This document shows, piece after piece, positions 18,945-29,127 of a stretch of DNA of 64,000 nucleotides. A model generated the notes under the pieces. It had not been told where the DNA came from. It worked only from the letters and a program-made list of their open reading frames with translations, and searched no databases. The translations under genes were made by a program, and so were the position numbers. This DNA is from Psychrobacter immobilis (GTDB taxonomy: Bacteria; Pseudomonadota; Gammaproteobacteria; Pseudomonadales; Moraxellaceae), in the NCBI RefSeq assembly GCF_904846235.1, contig NZ_CAJGZN010000006.1, positions 62,001 through 126,000 on the forward strand, in the 5' to 3' direction. Each line of letters begins with the position of its first letter. Positions within the stretch are counted from its first letter, which is position 1.

Positions 18945-20666
18945 TTAGATCAAGATACGACGTGGGTCTGCTAATAGCGTTGCGATATAACGAGTGAATA
19001 CAGCAGCATCTGCGCCATTGATCACACGGTGGTCATAAGACAAAGACAGTGGCAGCATCAAACGTGGCTCAAAACTTTGTGTCTTCGCATCCCAACGTGG
19101 CTGCATACTTGCTTCAGAGACACCTAAAATACCAACTTGTGGCCAGTTAACTAGTGGCGTGAAGGCGGTACCACCCAAGTTACCTTGGCTCGATATAGTA
19201 AAGCTCGCCCCTTGCAAATCTTTGGTGCTGAGCTTCTTATCACGAGCTTTTACAGCAAGCTCGCCGATCTCAATTGCGATTTGCTTCAGGCCTTTATCTT
19301 GGACGTTTTTGATAACAGGTACAATAAGACCATCATCTGTTGCCACAGCAATACCCATATTGACACTTTTACGCAATATAACCTGAGTATTGTCATCGCT
19401 CAAATGACTGTTGAATCGTGGATGTTGAGTCAGCGCATAAGCAGTTGCTTTAACTACGAATGCTAAAATGGTAAAGCCAATACCTTCAGCTTTCATGCCA
19501 CCTTTTAGCTCACCGCGTAGTTTTTCAGTCTCAGTGATATCAGACAAATCGAACTGCGTTACTTGCGGTAGCAAAGTATTGTAGTTGAGCTGTGGTATCG
19601 AGACTTTCTGCAAGCGGCTAAGGTCTTGTGTTTCTGTCTCACCCCAGATCTCAGCGTTACTCATGTCAGGCAGTTTCGGTAGACCTGAGCTAACAGGATT
19701 ACTGCTCACAGGTGCCGCTTTCTGCTTGGTTAGACTGTTTTTAACATGTGCAAACAAGTCCTCTTTTAGAATGCGATCGTTTAGAGCAGAACCATTCACT
19801 TGTGTGATATCAACACCTAACTGACGCGCTAGTTTGCGAACAGCAGGACCTGCATACACATCAACCAATTTTTCATTGACCTGTGCTTCAGTTAACTTAC
19901 CCTCTGTTTTGCTAGCAGCTGTATCAGTATTGGTCGGTTTGGCCGCTTGCTTTGGCTCACCAGTAATTTTAGCAGCTGGCTTATCTTCTGTTTTGGCTGG
20001 TGCTGACTCTTGTGGCTTAGGCGCTTCAGATTCACTATCACTAGCATCATCTGTACTACTTTCCATGATAACGATAAAGTCCTGACCATTAGCAACCATA
20101 TCACCTGCTTCTACCAAGATTTTCTCAATCTTACCGGCAACTGGCGCTGGTACTTCAACCGATGCTTTATCTGATTCGATTAGCAAAATCGACTGTTCAG
20201 CGCTAACAGTATCACCAACGCTCACCATGATTTCAGAAACTTGTGCCTCGTCAACACCTAAGTCAGGTAGCGCATGAGTGGTTGCTTTACCAGCATTAGC
20301 GGCTGGCTTCGCAGCAGACTCTGATTGCTTTGATTCAGTTGCAGCAGGCTCAGGCTTTGATTCTGGTTCGACATCATTTGTGCTGTTCGCTTCTTGCTCT
20401 TCAGCAGCAGTATTATCATCATTGCTTTCTGCGCTATCGTCTGCACTTTCAAGCTCAATCAGCACCATACCTTCGCTGACTTGATCACCGATAGCAACAC
20501 TAATCTTAGTCACTTTACCAGCAGCAGAGCTTGGTACTTCAACCGATGCTTTGTCAGATTCTAATAATACGATGTTGTCATCTTTTGCGATGACATCGCC
20601 AACTTCTACCATAATCTCGCTGACTTCGGCGCTATCCACACCTAAATCGGGGGCTTTAATGTCCAT
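18945..20666 (-). CDS. aceF: Pyruvate dehydrogenase E2 (dihydrolipoamide acetyltransferase)
   Basis: Core acetyltransferase of the pyruvate dehydrogenase complex. It has two lipoyl domains with lipoyl-lysines at about residues 39 and 167, both in ESDKASVEVP. Each is followed by an Ala/Pro/Glu/Ser-rich flexible linker. Then come the E1/E3-binding domain (about 270-305; VYAGPAVRKLARQLGVDI) and the catalytic domain ending with the DHRVINGAD active-site motif (about 545-553). Length is 573. It begins 28 nt after aceE. No lpd (E3) gene is adjacent, so E3 must be encoded elsewhere. Confidence 0.97.
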   Translation of the reverse strand: MDIKAPDLGVDSAEVSEIMVEVGDVIAKDDNIVLLESDKASVEVPSSAAGKVTKISVAIGDQVSEGMVLIELESADDSAESNDDNTAAEEQEANSTNDVEPESKPEPAATESKQSESAAKPAANAGKATTHALPDLGVDEAQVSEIMVSVGDTVSAEQSILLIESDKASVEVPAPVAGKIEKILVEAGDMVANGQDFIVIMESSTDDASDSESEAPKPQESAPAKTEDKPAAKITGEPKQAAKPTNTDTAASKTEGKLTEAQVNEKLVDVYAGPAVRKLARQLGVDITQVNGSALNDRILKEDLFAHVKNSLTKQKAAPVSSNPVSSGLPKLPDMSNAEIWGETETQDLSRLQKVSIPQLNYNTLLPQVTQFDLSDITETEKLRGELKGGMKAEGIGFTILAFVVKATAYALTQHPRFNSHLSDDNTQVILRKSVNMGIAVATDDGLIVPVIKNVQDKGLKQIAIEIGELAVKARDKKLSTKDLQGASFTISSQGNLGGTAFTPLVNWPQVGILGVSEASMQPRWDAKTQSFEPRLMLPLSLSYDHRVINGADAAVFTRYIATLLADPRRILI

Positions 20667-20694
20667 GATTTATTTCCTCGTCTTATGGTTATTA

Positions 20695-23505
20695 TTATTT
20701 GACATCTTTATCATCAAGTACATTTGCATCTGCTTGATCTTCAGCACGACCTTCATTACTGATTTCATCATCGTCTTCAGCGATAAACTCAGGTACAGGA
20801 TTTGGATTTACATTACCTGGTGCTGGTGCATCTGGAGACTGATCATAGTAAGACTGCTGCTGCCATGCAGGTGGATGATCCACATCGATACCTAAGCTTG
20901 AAATCGCGTCTTTAACCAAACGCATCTCAACTTCGCCTTCATCGGCTAGACGTTTAAGCGTTGCCACAACGATATGCGCCGCATCAACGTTGAAGAAACT
21001 ACGTAGGTTTTCGCGTGTATCAGAACGGCCATAACCATCGGTACCCAGAGTCGTATAAGGACGGTTATCTGGTAACCAAGCACGAATCTGCTCTGAGTAG
21101 TTACGCATATAATCTGTTGCTGCCACTACGATACCTTCGTGCGGTGCTAATTGCTCAGTAACCCAAGGCACTTTCTCTTCATCCATTGGATGTAGACGGT
21201 TGTAGTCATCACAAACCATACCATCACGAGTCAACTCATTAAAGCTGGTTACGCTCCAGACGTTAGACGTAATGTTGAACTCGTCTTTTAAGATTTGTGA
21301 TGCCTTCTGTACTTCACGTAAAATAACACCAGAACCTAGTAGTTGCACTTGTGTTGAGCCATTGTCTTCAAGTAAGTACATACCACGTTTGATACCTTCT
21401 TCGGCACCTTCTGGCATAGCAGGTTGCTCGTAGTTTTCATTCATTAACGTCAAGTAATAGTAAACGCGCTCGCCTTCACCATACATACGGCGTAGACCGT
21501 CATGCATGACCACAGCTAGCTCATAACCAAAGCAAGGATCATAGCTGACACAGTTTGGCACAACATTGAATAGAATCTGTGAATGACCATCTTGATGCTG
21601 CAAGCCTTCGCCATTAAGTGTCGTACGACCAGCAGTTGCGCCTAACAAGAAGCCTTGTGCTTGACAATCACCTGCCGCCCAAGCCAAATCACCCACACGT
21701 TGGAAACCAAACATTGAGTAATAGATGTACATCGGAATCATCGGTAGCGCGTTGACAGAATAACTGGTTGCCAAGGCAATCCAAGTACTCATTGCGCCCG
21801 CTTCGTTGATACCTTCTTCTAACATGTGACCATCGATGGCTTCTTTATAGCCCATCAACGCTTCACTATCTTCTGGCGTATATTTTTGACCAACAGCCGA
21901 GTAAATACCCAATTGACGGAACATACCTTCTAGACCAAACGTACGCGCTTCGTCAGGTACGATTGGTACGACGCGATCTTGAATGTCTTTGTTTTTGAGC
22001 ATTGCAGATAGCAATCGCACGAATACCATCGTCGTAGATTGCTCTTTACCATTACTGCCTTTTAATACCCGATCAAACATTGATAGTTCAGGGATATTCA
22101 GTGGGATGTGACCACTACGACGGTTTGGCAGATGACCACCTAACGACTCACGACGACCTTTTAGATACTTCATTTCCGCCGAACCTTCTTCAGGTCGGTA
22201 GAACGGTAGAGTCTCTAACTGCTCATCAGTAAATGGCAAATCAAAACGATCACGGAAATACATCAACGCTTCTTGATCAAGCTTTTTGACCTGATGCGAT
22301 TTATTAACGGCTTGCGTTTGGGTAGACAAACCATAACCTTTAACGGTTTTGACTAAAATAACCGTTGGTTGGCCTTTGGTTTTCATCGCTTCGCTAAAGG
22401 CAGCGTAAACTTTAACTGGATCATGGCCACCACGGTTTAGACGTGAGATTTCTTCGTCAGTCAACGCATCTGCCATTTCTTCTAACTCTGGATATTTACC
22501 AAAGAATTCTTTACGGGTAAATTCAGGCGTACGCGCTTCATATAGCTGATACTCGCCATCCACCACTTCTTCCATACGTTGTTTAAGGACACCCGTATGA
22601 TCTTTACCAAGTAATGAATCCCAGTTGCCGCCCCAAATAACTTTGATGACTCGCCAGCCTGCGCCGCGGAATACTGACTCTAGCTCTTGAATGATTTTGC
22701 CGTTACCACGGACTGGACCATCAAGACGCTGCAAGTTACAGTTAACTACCCATATTAGGTTGTCCAGCTTCTCACGACCAGCAAGAGAAATGGCACCTAG
22801 GCTTTCTGGCTCATCCGTTTCACCATCACCTAAGAATGTCCAAATCTTACGGCCTTCTTTTTCTAGTAAGCCACGGTTTTCCATATAGCGATGTACATGG
22901 GCGTGATAGATAGACATGATTGGGCCAAGTCCCATTGATACCGTTGGGAACTGCCAGTAATCCGGCATGAGATAGGGATGTGGATAGCTTGATAGACCTT
23001 TGCCACCTACTTCACGGCGGAAATTGTCAAGCTGATCTTCGGTCAAGCGACCTTCTAGATAAGAGCGCGCATAGATACCTGGCGCTGAGTGACCTTGATA
23101 ATAAATCATGTCACCACCGAAGTGATCGCTAGCGGCGCGGAAAAAATGGTTAAAACCCGTTTCATAAAGCGTCGCACTAGAGGCGAATGTCGCTAAGTGA
23201 CCACCTAGATCATCGTCGTTTTTATTGGCGCGCATGACCATAGCAAGTGCGTTATAACGAATTAGCGCACGTATCTTACGCTCCATGCCTAAATCGCCTG
23301 GGTACATTGGCTCATCTTCAACAGCGATACTGTTAACGTAAGCGGTATCTAATCGATTGAACGGCAATCCTTCTTGAACTGCCATATTGTATAAGGCTTT
23401 TAGGAGAAACTGAGCACGGTCCTTGTCTGCGTGTTTAACCACAGATTCAAAGGCGGCCAGCCATTCCTGAGTTTCGGTGCTATCAGCATCCTTATAATAA
23501 TTCAT
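20695..23505 (-). CDS. aceE: Pyruvate dehydrogenase E1 (homodimeric type)
   Basis: Thiamine diphosphate-dependent decarboxylase that starts pyruvate oxidation to acetyl-CoA. The ThDP motif begins GDGETDEPESLGAISLAGRE (near residues 225-244) and ends in NCN; other AceE signatures are SYPHPYLMPDYWQFPTVSMG and LQHQDGHSQI. I choose the ATG at 23505 (MNYYKDADSTETQEWLAAFE), which has AAAGGA 9 nt upstream, over one at 23532 whose AGGTAGGT abuts the codon; this gives 936 residues. The C-terminal 50 residues form an acidic Pro/Asn/Asp-rich tail beyond the usual AceE end. It is co-transcribed with aceF. Confidence 0.96.
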   Translation of the reverse strand: MNYYKDADSTETQEWLAAFESVVKHADKDRAQFLLKALYNMAVQEGLPFNRLDTAYVNSIAVEDEPMYPGDLGMERKIRALIRYNALAMVMRANKNDDDLGGHLATFASSATLYETGFNHFFRAASDHFGGDMIYYQGHSAPGIYARSYLEGRLTEDQLDNFRREVGGKGLSSYPHPYLMPDYWQFPTVSMGLGPIMSIYHAHVHRYMENRGLLEKEGRKIWTFLGDGETDEPESLGAISLAGREKLDNLIWVVNCNLQRLDGPVRGNGKIIQELESVFRGAGWRVIKVIWGGNWDSLLGKDHTGVLKQRMEEVVDGEYQLYEARTPEFTRKEFFGKYPELEEMADALTDEEISRLNRGGHDPVKVYAAFSEAMKTKGQPTVILVKTVKGYGLSTQTQAVNKSHQVKKLDQEALMYFRDRFDLPFTDEQLETLPFYRPEEGSAEMKYLKGRRESLGGHLPNRRSGHIPLNIPELSMFDRVLKGSNGKEQSTTMVFVRLLSAMLKNKDIQDRVVPIVPDEARTFGLEGMFRQLGIYSAVGQKYTPEDSEALMGYKEAIDGHMLEEGINEAGAMSTWIALATSYSVNALPMIPMYIYYSMFGFQRVGDLAWAAGDCQAQGFLLGATAGRTTLNGEGLQHQDGHSQILFNVVPNCVSYDPCFGYELAVVMHDGLRRMYGEGERVYYYLTLMNENYEQPAMPEGAEEGIKRGMYLLEDNGSTQVQLLGSGVILREVQKASQILKDEFNITSNVWSVTSFNELTRDGMVCDDYNRLHPMDEEKVPWVTEQLAPHEGIVVAATDYMRNYSEQIRAWLPDNRPYTTLGTDGYGRSDTRENLRSFFNVDAAHIVVATLKRLADEGEVEMRLVKDAISSLGIDVDHPPAWQQQSYYDQSPDAPAPGNVNPNPVPEFIAEDDDEISNEGRAEDQADANVLDDKDVK

Positions 23506-23532
23506 TCTTGTTAGTCCTTTTATATCAGTCAT

Positions 23533-24157
23533 ACCTACCTAATGGCAGGGCTTCGTTGAATAATGCATGATGAGAGATTGGTTTACTTATGACATCCTTG
23601 CTACGTCCAAGCATTCCATTGTTTTGTGCGATGACATACTGCTCGATTATAAAAATAGTATTACTCATATCGACAAGTGTATCAAATCAACACACCTGCC
23701 AAATCGTCATAATGCTATAGCTATTCGTTTAATCATTATTTGATTATGACATTCCATTATAAGCTTTTACGGTTAAGTTGTTTATGGCTGTAGAGAAATG
23801 ATGAAATAACAAGTATTTTTTAAATAAATAATGATTAGTTGTTAGGTAAATAATTATAGGCTTGCCGTAAACTTAATACGCTATTAGACACATATACGCT
23901 ATCGATAACACCTCTTAGGCACAGATGCACATAATTCTGGCGTGCCTTACTCTTTCTAATGAAAAAATTTTAAGTGTTTTGTGAAATCCCTATTTAAATA
24001 TCACTAAGGTGTTGCCACTAGAACTGTGAAAACTACCGACTGTCGTCTATTGGATGCTAATATGTAGTCAATCTGTAATAATATTGTAGGAGAAGTATTT
24101 TTTGGTAACGTTTTTTTTCATACTTTTTCACACATTCTAATTATTGGAAATGGTGCC
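23533..24157. other. Intergenic region between aceE and the surface-protein cluster
   Basis: About 625 AT-rich bases between divergent genes. On the minus strand TATAAT (23646-23651) could serve aceE, with TTGTCG upstream at a long 19-bp spacing. An 8-bp inverted repeat, GTCATAAT at 23706-23713 and ATTATGAC at 23743-23750, lies upstream of it and may be a regulator site. A run of eight T (24111-24118) lies 40 bases before the surface gene. No coding frame is convincing. Confidence 0.45.
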
Positions 24158-26149
24158 ATGCATAAAGCTCAACACTTTTTAGATTTAGTCAGTTCACGTA
24201 CCTCTGGTAGCTATCTATACCAACTACTGAGCCTGATGGGCTTTGTGATACTGTTATTGGTTAGCAATTTTGCAGTTGCTAACCCTTTTGCTACCCCTAA
24301 TGATTTTAGTGCGGAAAGCTGCCCTTCGGGTCATAAAAAATATACTATTGCAAATAGCGCTAGTACAGCTCCAAGTTTGTCATCTTGGGCGAATGGAGTA
24401 GAATCACGTACTTTTACCTTTGATGAAAACTTGGGTAGCAAAATATTTAAAATTTCATTTTCAGGTATCGAAGATATATATCGTGGCAATGGACGAAGTA
24501 AATCACCCTTTTATGATTCTTTAAATGGTGTTACTTCTTCAGCTATTACTTTATCGCATATTTCTACGACTGTTAAAACCAATCATAGTTTAACGGTTCA
24601 AGTAGATCGTTCTGTGAGTAAGATTGGTTACAAAATACAGGACTTAGACTCAACTGGAAGTTTTAACCAAATTCCGTATATAGAAGAAGCTGAAGCATTT
24701 AATAACGGTCGGTTAACATATTTTCCTTACTTTCATGAAATTACTAATAATAATAAAGTGACAGGCCGCGCAGGAAGAAACTGTTCTGTAAATGAATGTA
24801 CTATTGACGCAACATGGCCATACAGTAAAGCGAACTCTTCTCTAGTTCTCAAGCATCGTAATACTAGAAGTGACAGTGGCTTAACTGATGTACACTCTCT
24901 TGGCTACTCTGACTTTTATTTTTGTCTTGCACCACCGAAGATTATCGTTAATAAATTACTAGATGGTAGCCGCGTGGACGGTGACGATCAGTTCCGTATC
25001 GAACTGCGACGTACGGATAATAATACCTTTGTAGAAGCTTTTACTACGAGCGGGTCTGGTGCAGTAATATCCGACAATACGACCACAGTCACCACACTAA
25101 CTGAAGGCGTTAACTATACCGTTACTGAACAAACCATTAATGGTAACCTACTTGATTACCAGACCACATATACGTGTTCAAACGCAACGACTGGCACTGA
25201 TGTGGTCTTTAGCAGTGGTGAGATGGCAGTTAACAATGCTGGTACGCGTCGCACCTTTGCGATAAATAATGTGAGCTATGGTGATGAGATTACTTGTAAC
25301 GTCACTAACACGCCGTCTCAATATACCTTCTCAGGCACTGTCTTTAACGATAATGGCGGTATTACTGCTGCAGACTCTACTAAACAGAATATTACTAGCA
25401 CCTTTACTGCAAATAGTGCTTACTTTAATGGCATCTTAGATAGTAACGAGTCTGGAATATTTGACAGTGCATTACAAGTTACTTTAACAAACTGTGACGG
25501 CACTAAAGTTGTTACAAGCTCAGCTAATCCACAAACAGTATCAAGTTCAGGTAAATACAGCTTTACTGTTCAACCAAGTGCATTACCAACCCGTATCTGC
25601 ATAGTGGAAACCGAACCAAAATCATGGGTTTATAGTGTAGATACCACTGCTAATACTAGAGAAGTATCAATTAATAATGGCACTTATATATATAACAACT
25701 TAGACTTTGGTGAGGTGAAAGCGAATAACGCCTCTTTAGTGCTTATTAAATCGCAATATGTCCATAATTGTAATATCAATACAAACTTTAACGGTACTAC
25801 TGGTACACCTTCTCAAACCCCTGCATTTAGTATTGCAGAAATAAAAGACATAGAACCCGGAAAGTGTATTGCTTATAGAATTGAAGCTTATAACCGAGGT
25901 CATGTTGATTTGAAAGATATTCAAATCAACGATCAATTACAGGTAAAGTCGCAAACCAACTTGGTAACCTCTGTTTTCGCTTTGCCAGTTCCTAAAGGAG
26001 ATCCTACTTCTCTCTATACTGGCACAACTCTACCGACAGGTACTATTACCTCTGAGCTGTTTAACTTAAATAAACCTACTGGATCAACTCCTACCAAAGC
26101 CACGCTATATTTTAATACCAAATATGGCACAACTATGGACACTCAGTAG
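24158..26149 (+). CDS. Exported surface protein with Cna-B/SdrD-like and C-terminal DUF11-type modules
   Basis: A 663-residue exported protein of unknown function. An N-terminal signal segment (about residues 18-41) ends near FAVA before NPFATPNDF. A beta-rich domain with paired cysteines (to about residue 260) is followed by a Cna-B/prealbumin-like module (PPKIIVNKLLDGSRVDGDDQ; VTTLTEGVNYTVTEQT) and an SdrD-B-like segment (FNGILDSNESGIFDSALQVTL). The last module, from about 526, is DUF11-like and has cysteines at about 538 and 570. It resembles the C-terminus of the protein encoded at 26952-29117. No LPXTG or barrel anchor is visible, so attachment probably depends on partners. A strong terminator separates it from the next four genes. 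Confidence 0.75.
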   Translation: MHKAQHFLDLVSSRTSGSYLYQLLSLMGFVILLLVSNFAVANPFATPNDFSAESCPSGHKKYTIANSASTAPSLSSWANGVESRTFTFDENLGSKIFKISFSGIEDIYRGNGRSKSPFYDSLNGVTSSAITLSHISTTVKTNHSLTVQVDRSVSKIGYKIQDLDSTGSFNQIPYIEEAEAFNNGRLTYFPYFHEITNNNKVTGRAGRNCSVNECTIDATWPYSKANSSLVLKHRNTRSDSGLTDVHSLGYSDFYFCLAPPKIIVNKLLDGSRVDGDDQFRIELRRTDNNTFVEAFTTSGSGAVISDNTTTVTTLTEGVNYTVTEQTINGNLLDYQTTYTCSNATTGTDVVFSSGEMAVNNAGTRRTFAINNVSYGDEITCNVTNTPSQYTFSGTVFNDNGGITAADSTKQNITSTFTANSAYFNGILDSNESGIFDSALQVTLTNCDGTKVVTSSANPQTVSSSGKYSFTVQPSALPTRICIVETEPKSWVYSVDTTANTREVSINNGTYIYNNLDFGEVKANNASLVLIKSQYVHNCNINTNFNGTTGTPSQTPAFSIAEIKDIEPGKCIAYRIEAYNRGHVDLKDIQINDQLQVKSQTNLVTSVFALPVPKGDPTSLYTGTTLPTGTITSELFNLNKPTGSTPTKATLYFNTKYGTTMDTQ

Positions 26150-26197
26150 CTATTATTTCTTGCAACTTTAAAATATTACTATTCTTCTTTCTAATCA

Positions 26198-26231
26198 AAA
26201 AAGGCCCTGTCTACCCAGACAGGGCCTTTTT
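26198..26231 (+). terminator. Rho-independent terminator inside the surface-protein cluster
   Basis: A perfect 15-bp GC-rich stem (26198-26212 with 26217-26231), a 4-nt loop and a T-run. It isolates the first surface gene as its own transcript, so the four genes downstream need a separate promoter. Confidence 0.92.
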
Positions 26232-26419
26232 ACCGTTTAGCTACCTCGAATTACCATTTGTCGTCTTTATAGTGAATCTTTGTATCGGTTACGTGACAAT
26301 AGCTCAATGGGAAATATAGGCATTTTGCAGACGATCCTGATATCAAATGATAGACAGCTTCACGGTAGCCCAAAGCATCAACATCCCAATGATAGCAATG
26401 ATATAAGAAAGGATTTTAT

Positions 26420-26884
26420 ATGAAACGTTTCAAGATTCTACGCAATGTTCTATTGGCCACTATAGCTTCTAGCTCTTTACTAAATATAGCACATGCTGAA
26501 GACGCCCTAAAAATGGAACTAACAGCCAATCAAGTCATAAAGAATGCGGAAGGTAAAACAGTCTATAAGCCAGTACGCACCGCACCGGCAGGTACTGTGA
26601 TTCAGTATAAAGCGAATTATACCAATACTATTAATAAAGACATTAACGACCTGATGGTAACCCTACCTATCCCTGCCAACATGACATTTACTGGTGATGC
26701 GATGCCTGCAAGCGCACAAGCCAGCACTGATGGCAAGAATTACGCTGAGATGCCGCTAATGCGTAAAGTCGATGGCAAGATGGTCAAAATTCCATATTCT
26801 GAGTACCGCACTCTGCGTTGGAATATTAAGTTATTGCCAGCTAAAAAGTCAGCAGCCGTCGCTCTCAATACTACCGTTAATTAG
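26420..26884 (+). CDS. Small exported DUF11-like protein
   Basis: A 154-residue protein with a clear signal peptide (about residues 1-26, ending NIAHA before EDALKM). The mature part reads as one DUF11-type beta-sandwich: APAGTVIQYKANYTNTINKDINDL and VTLPIPANMTFTGD, then a stretch ending in RTLRWNIKLLP. There are no cysteines, membrane segments or repeats. AGGA (26409-26412) lies 7 nt before the ATG. It is the first gene after the terminator and lies 67 nt before the large DUF11 protein gene. It could be a small subunit or chaperone of the surface assembly; that is inference. Confidence 0.75.
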   Translation: MKRFKILRNVLLATIASSSLLNIAHAEDALKMELTANQVIKNAEGKTVYKPVRTAPAGTVIQYKANYTNTINKDINDLMVTLPIPANMTFTGDAMPASAQASTDGKNYAEMPLMRKVDGKMVKIPYSEYRTLRWNIKLLPAKKSAAVALNTTVN

Positions 26885-26951
26885 TCCAGTAGATATTAAG
26901 CCTTTCGCTCTTTTAACATTTCAATTTTTAATCTTAACTCTGGAGCATTAC

Positions 26952-29117
26952 ATGAAATCAAACACTTTTAATTATAGTTTGCTAGCTGTCGGCGTCGCCG
27001 CAGTGATGGGCCTATCGACTGGCGCTATGGCGTCTATAACTTCAGGATCTACGACTAATTCTACGACTCCTGCTATTAATAACGTAGCAACTGCAAGTTA
27101 TAATGTTGCAGGGGTCACTCAAACTGCGACTTCTAATATAGTGACCGTGAATGTTAGCGAAACAGCTAACTTCATACTGTACGCTACTAATGGTAACAGT
27201 GCTACTGATGACAAAAACGAAAACATAGCGACTATTCCAGGTGCTACTGCTACTTTCAATCATATATTGATAAATGAAGGTAACGTGAGCGATACTTATA
27301 ACATCAATACGACTGCTAATAACGACGCTAATATTGAGACAGCCACACCTACGCAAGGGTATGCTCATCCAGCAAATACAGATGTTGCCTTCGTAATTCG
27401 ACAGAAAGGCGGTGCTGCTCTAACAGCTGACCAAGCAAATGCATTGCAAGCACTTGGTCAAGCTCAGAGTGGCAATTTAACAGGTGGCGCAAACACTACT
27501 ACTAGAAATATTAAACTGTTGCCAGGTTTACAAGCAGCTCTTAGCTATACGTCACTAACACCTACTGGCCGTACTGGTGGCGATATTGCTGTTGGTACTC
27601 TAACTGCTACTAGTAGCTTTATTACTACTGCAACTACAACAGGTACTAAAGTTCCTACATTAGTTAATGAAAACCAAACGATCGTTAGATTGCCTACTTT
27701 TAGTATTGTAAAAACAGGGGCTAGTAGCGTCGATTTGACAGCGACTACTCCTCAGATTGCTTACACTATTACCGTAACTAATGCGAATACTGACTATAGT
27801 GCTGATGCCACTGATTTTGTTATAAGAGATGTCCTTCCTGCAGGTCTATCTCTGCCTAATAATGCTACAACAGACGTGACCGTAAGTGGTGGCGCTGGTA
27901 CACCTAGGATTTCCACTATCAGTGGTCGACGAGCTATCGATGTTCCAGTCGCCAACTTGCCAGTTGGTGAAAGTCGCACTATCACTTTTACGGTTAATGT
28001 TGATAAAGCTCAGTTCACTGGTGCTAATAGTTCAGTTACTAACAACGTAGCGGTTTATGATAAATTCGTTGGTGCTGTTGGCACGTTATCTGACACTCCT
28101 ACAGTCGGTACTGATTATGACATTTTAGATAATACACTAACACCTGCTCCTGGTAGTGAAACTACTAGAGTGCCTGCTGCTGCTGATCTATCTGGTGGAA
28201 CTGGTGTAGATAGTGCTGCAACGACTACCTTCACTAGACGTAGTCTGACGCTTGTAAAAGCCACTACGAGAGACATTGCACCGAATACTTCTACTACGAA
28301 TACTGATGGTCAGGTGACGCATGTCGCTACTATCACTAACCTTGGACAAGATGTTGAAGGTGATACAAATAATCCATTGACCCTTACCTTTACTGATGGC
28401 ACCAACGCAGCAGTCGATCCTGTTACCACTCAATTTTTCTTGATTTATACTCCACCAAATCCAGACGGTACACCAGGCAGTACGCCTAGCGCGCCTCTTG
28501 CAGTAACACCAACGAAAAGCGGTAATGTCTACACTATTAATAGTTCAGTATTGCCTGGCGGTATAGCACCAAATGGTAAATTAGAAGTCAGATATAACAT
28601 GGCTTCTATTAGTGCAGTTGTTGGTAGCACAGAGAATACTACCGTTAGGCTAGCTGCTGCTGGTACAAATCCGCCTACTATACCAACTATCACTGATGTT
28701 ACAAATGTTAGAGGTCTAACTTTAGTGAAGTCTCAAGCATTAGATGCCGCCTGTAATGCTGACGCTTCTGCAGCTACTTTTGTTCAAACTGCAATTGATA
28801 ATGCAAAACCTGATCAGTGTGTTATTTATCGTATCCAGGCGACTAATACGTCTTCTGCCATACAAACTGCGGATCCAGCAGCAGCTTCTGGTTTTAACAT
28901 TACAGGCTTAACGATTTCGGATTTGTTATCTAACTTCTCAGCTGGTGCTACTTACGTACCTAATACAGCTGCTTCTACTGCTACTAATAACTCTTCTATT
29001 GGTGCTGCTGCTGTAAGTACCAGTGCTATTACTGCCACTATGTCTAGTACAGATGTTTTGGCTCCTCAAGGCGTTGCCAGTCTGACCTTTAAAGTTAAGA
29101 TTAAAAACGCTCGTTAA
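26952..29117 (+). CDS. Exported multi-domain DUF11 protein
   Basis: A 721-residue exported protein. The start is the ATG at 26952 with a GGAG site upstream; the frame is open further upstream, but that part overlaps the preceding gene. A signal peptide (about 1-28, ending GAMAS) precedes a module INNVATASYNVAGV and SNIVTVNV that closely resembles the N-terminus of the barrel protein downstream. Several DUF11-type repeats follow (ITVTNANTDYSADATDFVIRD; FVTRRSLTL-like junctions). The C-terminal module has cysteines at about 601 and 623 (VKSQ, then CVIYRIQATN), matching the protein at 24158-26149. Composition is very rich in Thr, Ala and Asn. It is probably a surface-exposed or fibre-forming protein. 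Confidence 0.78.
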   Translation: MKSNTFNYSLLAVGVAAVMGLSTGAMASITSGSTTNSTTPAINNVATASYNVAGVTQTATSNIVTVNVSETANFILYATNGNSATDDKNENIATIPGATATFNHILINEGNVSDTYNINTTANNDANIETATPTQGYAHPANTDVAFVIRQKGGAALTADQANALQALGQAQSGNLTGGANTTTRNIKLLPGLQAALSYTSLTPTGRTGGDIAVGTLTATSSFITTATTTGTKVPTLVNENQTIVRLPTFSIVKTGASSVDLTATTPQIAYTITVTNANTDYSADATDFVIRDVLPAGLSLPNNATTDVTVSGGAGTPRISTISGRRAIDVPVANLPVGESRTITFTVNVDKAQFTGANSSVTNNVAVYDKFVGAVGTLSDTPTVGTDYDILDNTLTPAPGSETTRVPAAADLSGGTGVDSAATTTFTRRSLTLVKATTRDIAPNTSTTNTDGQVTHVATITNLGQDVEGDTNNPLTLTFTDGTNAAVDPVTTQFFLIYTPPNPDGTPGSTPSAPLAVTPTKSGNVYTINSSVLPGGIAPNGKLEVRYNMASISAVVGSTENTTVRLAAAGTNPPTIPTITDVTNVRGLTLVKSQALDAACNADASAATFVQTAIDNAKPDQCVIYRIQATNTSSAIQTADPAAASGFNITGLTISDLLSNFSAGATYVPNTAASTATNNSSIGAAAVSTSAITATMSSTDVLAPQGVASLTFKVKIKNAR

Positions 29118-29127
29118 TCGAAGAAGT

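Noticed and set aside
26270..26330. A tRNA-like patch (AGCTCAATGGGA)
   Set aside because: No acceptor stem, anticodon loop or TTCGA-type T-loop can be formed around it.
26772..26951. An extended start for the 721-residue DUF11 protein
   Set aside because: It would overlap the upstream gene by over 100 bases and lose the signal peptide; the ATG at 26952 has both a ribosome site and a signal peptide.
27000..29100. Possible DNA-level tandem repeats in the Thr/Ala-rich gene
   Set aside because: Similarity is at the protein-module level; I see no exact repeated units or spacer pattern that would suggest a CRISPR array or recombining repeats.
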